A DNA stretch of 64,000 nt from Variovorax sp. J22G73. Lineage in GTDB: Bacteria; Pseudomonadota; Gammaproteobacteria; Burkholderiales; Burkholderiaceae_C. Shown here one piece after another: positions 62,991-64,000 of the stretch; position 1 is the first letter of the stretch, and every line of letters begins with the position of its first letter. Location: contig NZ_JASZYK010000003.1 of assembly GCF_030317035.1 (NCBI RefSeq), positions 248,001-312,000 of the forward strand, given 5' to 3'. Both the position numbers and the translations under genes were made by a program. Under the pieces are notes generated by a model. That model was not told the origin of the DNA and ran no database searches. It was given only the letters and a program-made list of their open reading frames with translations.

Positions 62991-63426
62991 AGCTGCCCGT
63001 GCAGGTCCGGCGCTCCCGGTTTCGACAACGGGGGTTTCACCCGAGGGGGAGCGTCTAGGTACCCCTTAACGTGGCCCTCGAGATGCCGCGCTTTCGCTTG
63101 CGGCATGCCCGCAATTTTTTTTGAGCGCCGTGTTCGTAACCGTTGCTCTATTCTGCACGGCATCTCACCCTTCATGCCCGCGTGCGAAGATGGCTTCATG
63201 CGCATTGTCTTTCGCTGATTTCCGGAGGCCGCCCGCGCCTTGATGCGTGCGGGTGCTTCCGGCTTCATCGCCTCCTCTCATTCAGGTCTGTTCGCTTGCC
63301 TCGTGCAAGCGGCACGTGTCGGTACGCCTGTACGCCCGTGCGCCTGATTGCCTGGAGGCAAGCGACCGAATCCCGTGGAGCGCTGAAGCGTTGAAACGCG
63401 CGCTCCGTACACGAAAGACTTTTCTC
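62991..63426. other. 436-bp intergenic region with structured segments
   Basis: No gene is seen. It holds a nested structure at about 63010-63056 (CGCTCCC...GGGAGCG around GGGT-TTC-ACCC) and a terminator-like hairpin at 63083-63122. A possible promoter is TTGCTC/TATTCT near 63140-63160 for the downstream reductase. No known riboswitch was recognised. Confidence 0.5.
63083..63122 (+). terminator. Terminator-like hairpin after the nucleotidyltransferase
   Basis: ATGCCGC (63083-63089), a 10-base loop, GCGGCAT (63100-63106), eight bases, then a run of eight T (63115-63122). It is a plausible rho-independent terminator, although the T run is not directly attached to the stem. Confidence 0.5.
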
Positions 63427-64000
63427 ATGACTTCCATTGATTCCACTTCCACCGGCGGCGCGTTGTTGGTCAGCGGCGGCTCCGGCGCGCTCGCGCGCCA
63501 GGTGATCGAGCTGCTGTTGCGCCACCGGCCCCGCGTGCCCCTCATTGCAAACACCCGCCAACCCCGCCAGCTGGACGACCTGGCGGCGCGCGGCGTGTCG
63601 GTGCGCTTCGCCGACTTCGACCAGCCCGGCTCGCTCGACGCCGCCTTCGCGGGCGCGACGCGCATGCTGCTGGTGAGCACCAACACACCCGATGCACCGC
63701 CACGCCGTGTCACGCAGCACGGCAATGCCATCGAGGCGGCCGGGCGCTGCGGTGTGCAGCACGTGGTGTACACGTCGTTCGCCTCGGCCGGTGCGGCCAA
63801 GCCCGGGCCTGTGGCCGCCGACCACGCCGCCACCGAGCAGGTGCTGCGCGAAGGGCAGGCGGGCTTCACCATCCTGCGCAACGCCTTCTATGCCGAGCTT
63901 TTGCTCGCGACCCTGCCGCTGGCTCGCCGAAGCGGCCGGCTGCCGTGCGCGCCGGGCCGTGGGCGCATGACCCTGGTCGCGCGCGCCGACTGCGCCGCAG
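63427..64000 (+). CDS. NmrA-type NAD(P)-binding reductase, partial
   Basis: First 191 residues of an atypical SDR cut by the right edge. The Rossmann loop is LLVSGGSGALARQVIELLLR; RQLDDLAARGVSVRFADFDQ, ATRMLLVSTNTPDA, HVVYTSFASAG and FTILRNAFYAELLLATLP follow, matching the QorB/NmrA group that reduces quinones or senses NADP(H). The ATG at 63427 gives the expected N-terminus; no strong ribosome site is seen. It has its own leader of more than 300 bp. Confidence 0.85.
   Translation, partial: MTSIDSTSTGGALLVSGGSGALARQVIELLLRHRPRVPLIANTRQPRQLDDLAARGVSVRFADFDQPGSLDAAFAGATRMLLVSTNTPDAPPRRVTQHGNAIEAAGRCGVQHVVYTSFASAGAAKPGPVAADHAATEQVLREGQAGFTILRNAFYAELLLATLPLARRSGRLPCAPGRGRMTLVARADCAA

Overview
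The window is GC-rich DNA (by eye well above 60 % G+C), densely coded on both strands, with stacked ATGA/TGATG operons, many LysR/SDR/Bug-type genes, PAAT and taurine-type ABC importers and aldehyde-oxidase-family molybdoenzymes. This suggests a soil or rhizosphere betaproteobacterium of the Comamonadaceae, most like Variovorax. That placement is inference from gene content; no rRNA or tRNA gene is present to confirm it. The window looks chromosomal: no insertion sequence, prophage or CRISPR array was seen.

Layout. 1-2.5 kb: Tat-exported PaoABC-like aldehyde oxidoreductase (PaoC runs off the left edge) with a divergent LysR regulator. 3.5-5.4 kb: GntR repressor divergent from a VOC/SnoaL enzyme pair, then a decayed HipA kinase fragment. 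5.8-9.5 kb: NUDIX protein fused to an apparently metal-less MBL-like domain, nitroreductase, MFS exporter. 9.8-13.7 kb: signalling block with an EAL-like protein lacking catalytic residues, a coupled small protein, and two paralogous Crp/Fnr regulators around a LuxR-type regulator. 13.9-19.0 kb: small proteins and a complete Fec-type iron cassette (FecI-FecR-TonB receptor) behind a likely Fur box. 19-20.8 kb: CorA-like magnesium channel.

21.0-27.9 kb is the clearest coherent system: a 2-ketogluconate (kgu) operon. KguE, KguK, KguD and the LacI-type repressor PtxS follow four ABC-transporter genes, with a perfect 14-bp PtxS-type palindrome in front of the first gene. The MFS carrier KguT of Pseudomonas appears to be replaced by a PAAT-type ABC importer. 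27.9-30.6 kb: GMC oxidoreductase with divergent LysR.

30.7-40.1 kb: two neighbouring catabolic units around a LysR gene, each with an orphan Bug receptor; they hold SDRs, a carboxymuconolactone-decarboxylase-like protein, a LigI-like lactonase, an MFS transporter and a SnoaL protein. 40.2-42.3 kb: FAD aromatic monooxygenase with a divergent MarR regulator and paired operator-like motifs. 42.4-44.8 kb: DNA polymerase II. 45.0-54.1 kb: an eleven-gene catabolic cluster of unknown substrate (taurine-type ABC importer, flavoprotein, CoA transferase, enoyl-CoA hydratase, ferredoxin, LysR, SDR, DapA-like lyase). 54.2-57.0 kb: small proteins, an SMI1-CbrC fusion, an SRPBCC protein and an SDR. 57.3-61.1 kb: a second PaoABC-like enzyme without a Tat signal. 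61.2-64 kb: metallophosphoesterase, nucleotidyltransferase and an NmrA-type reductase cut by the right edge.
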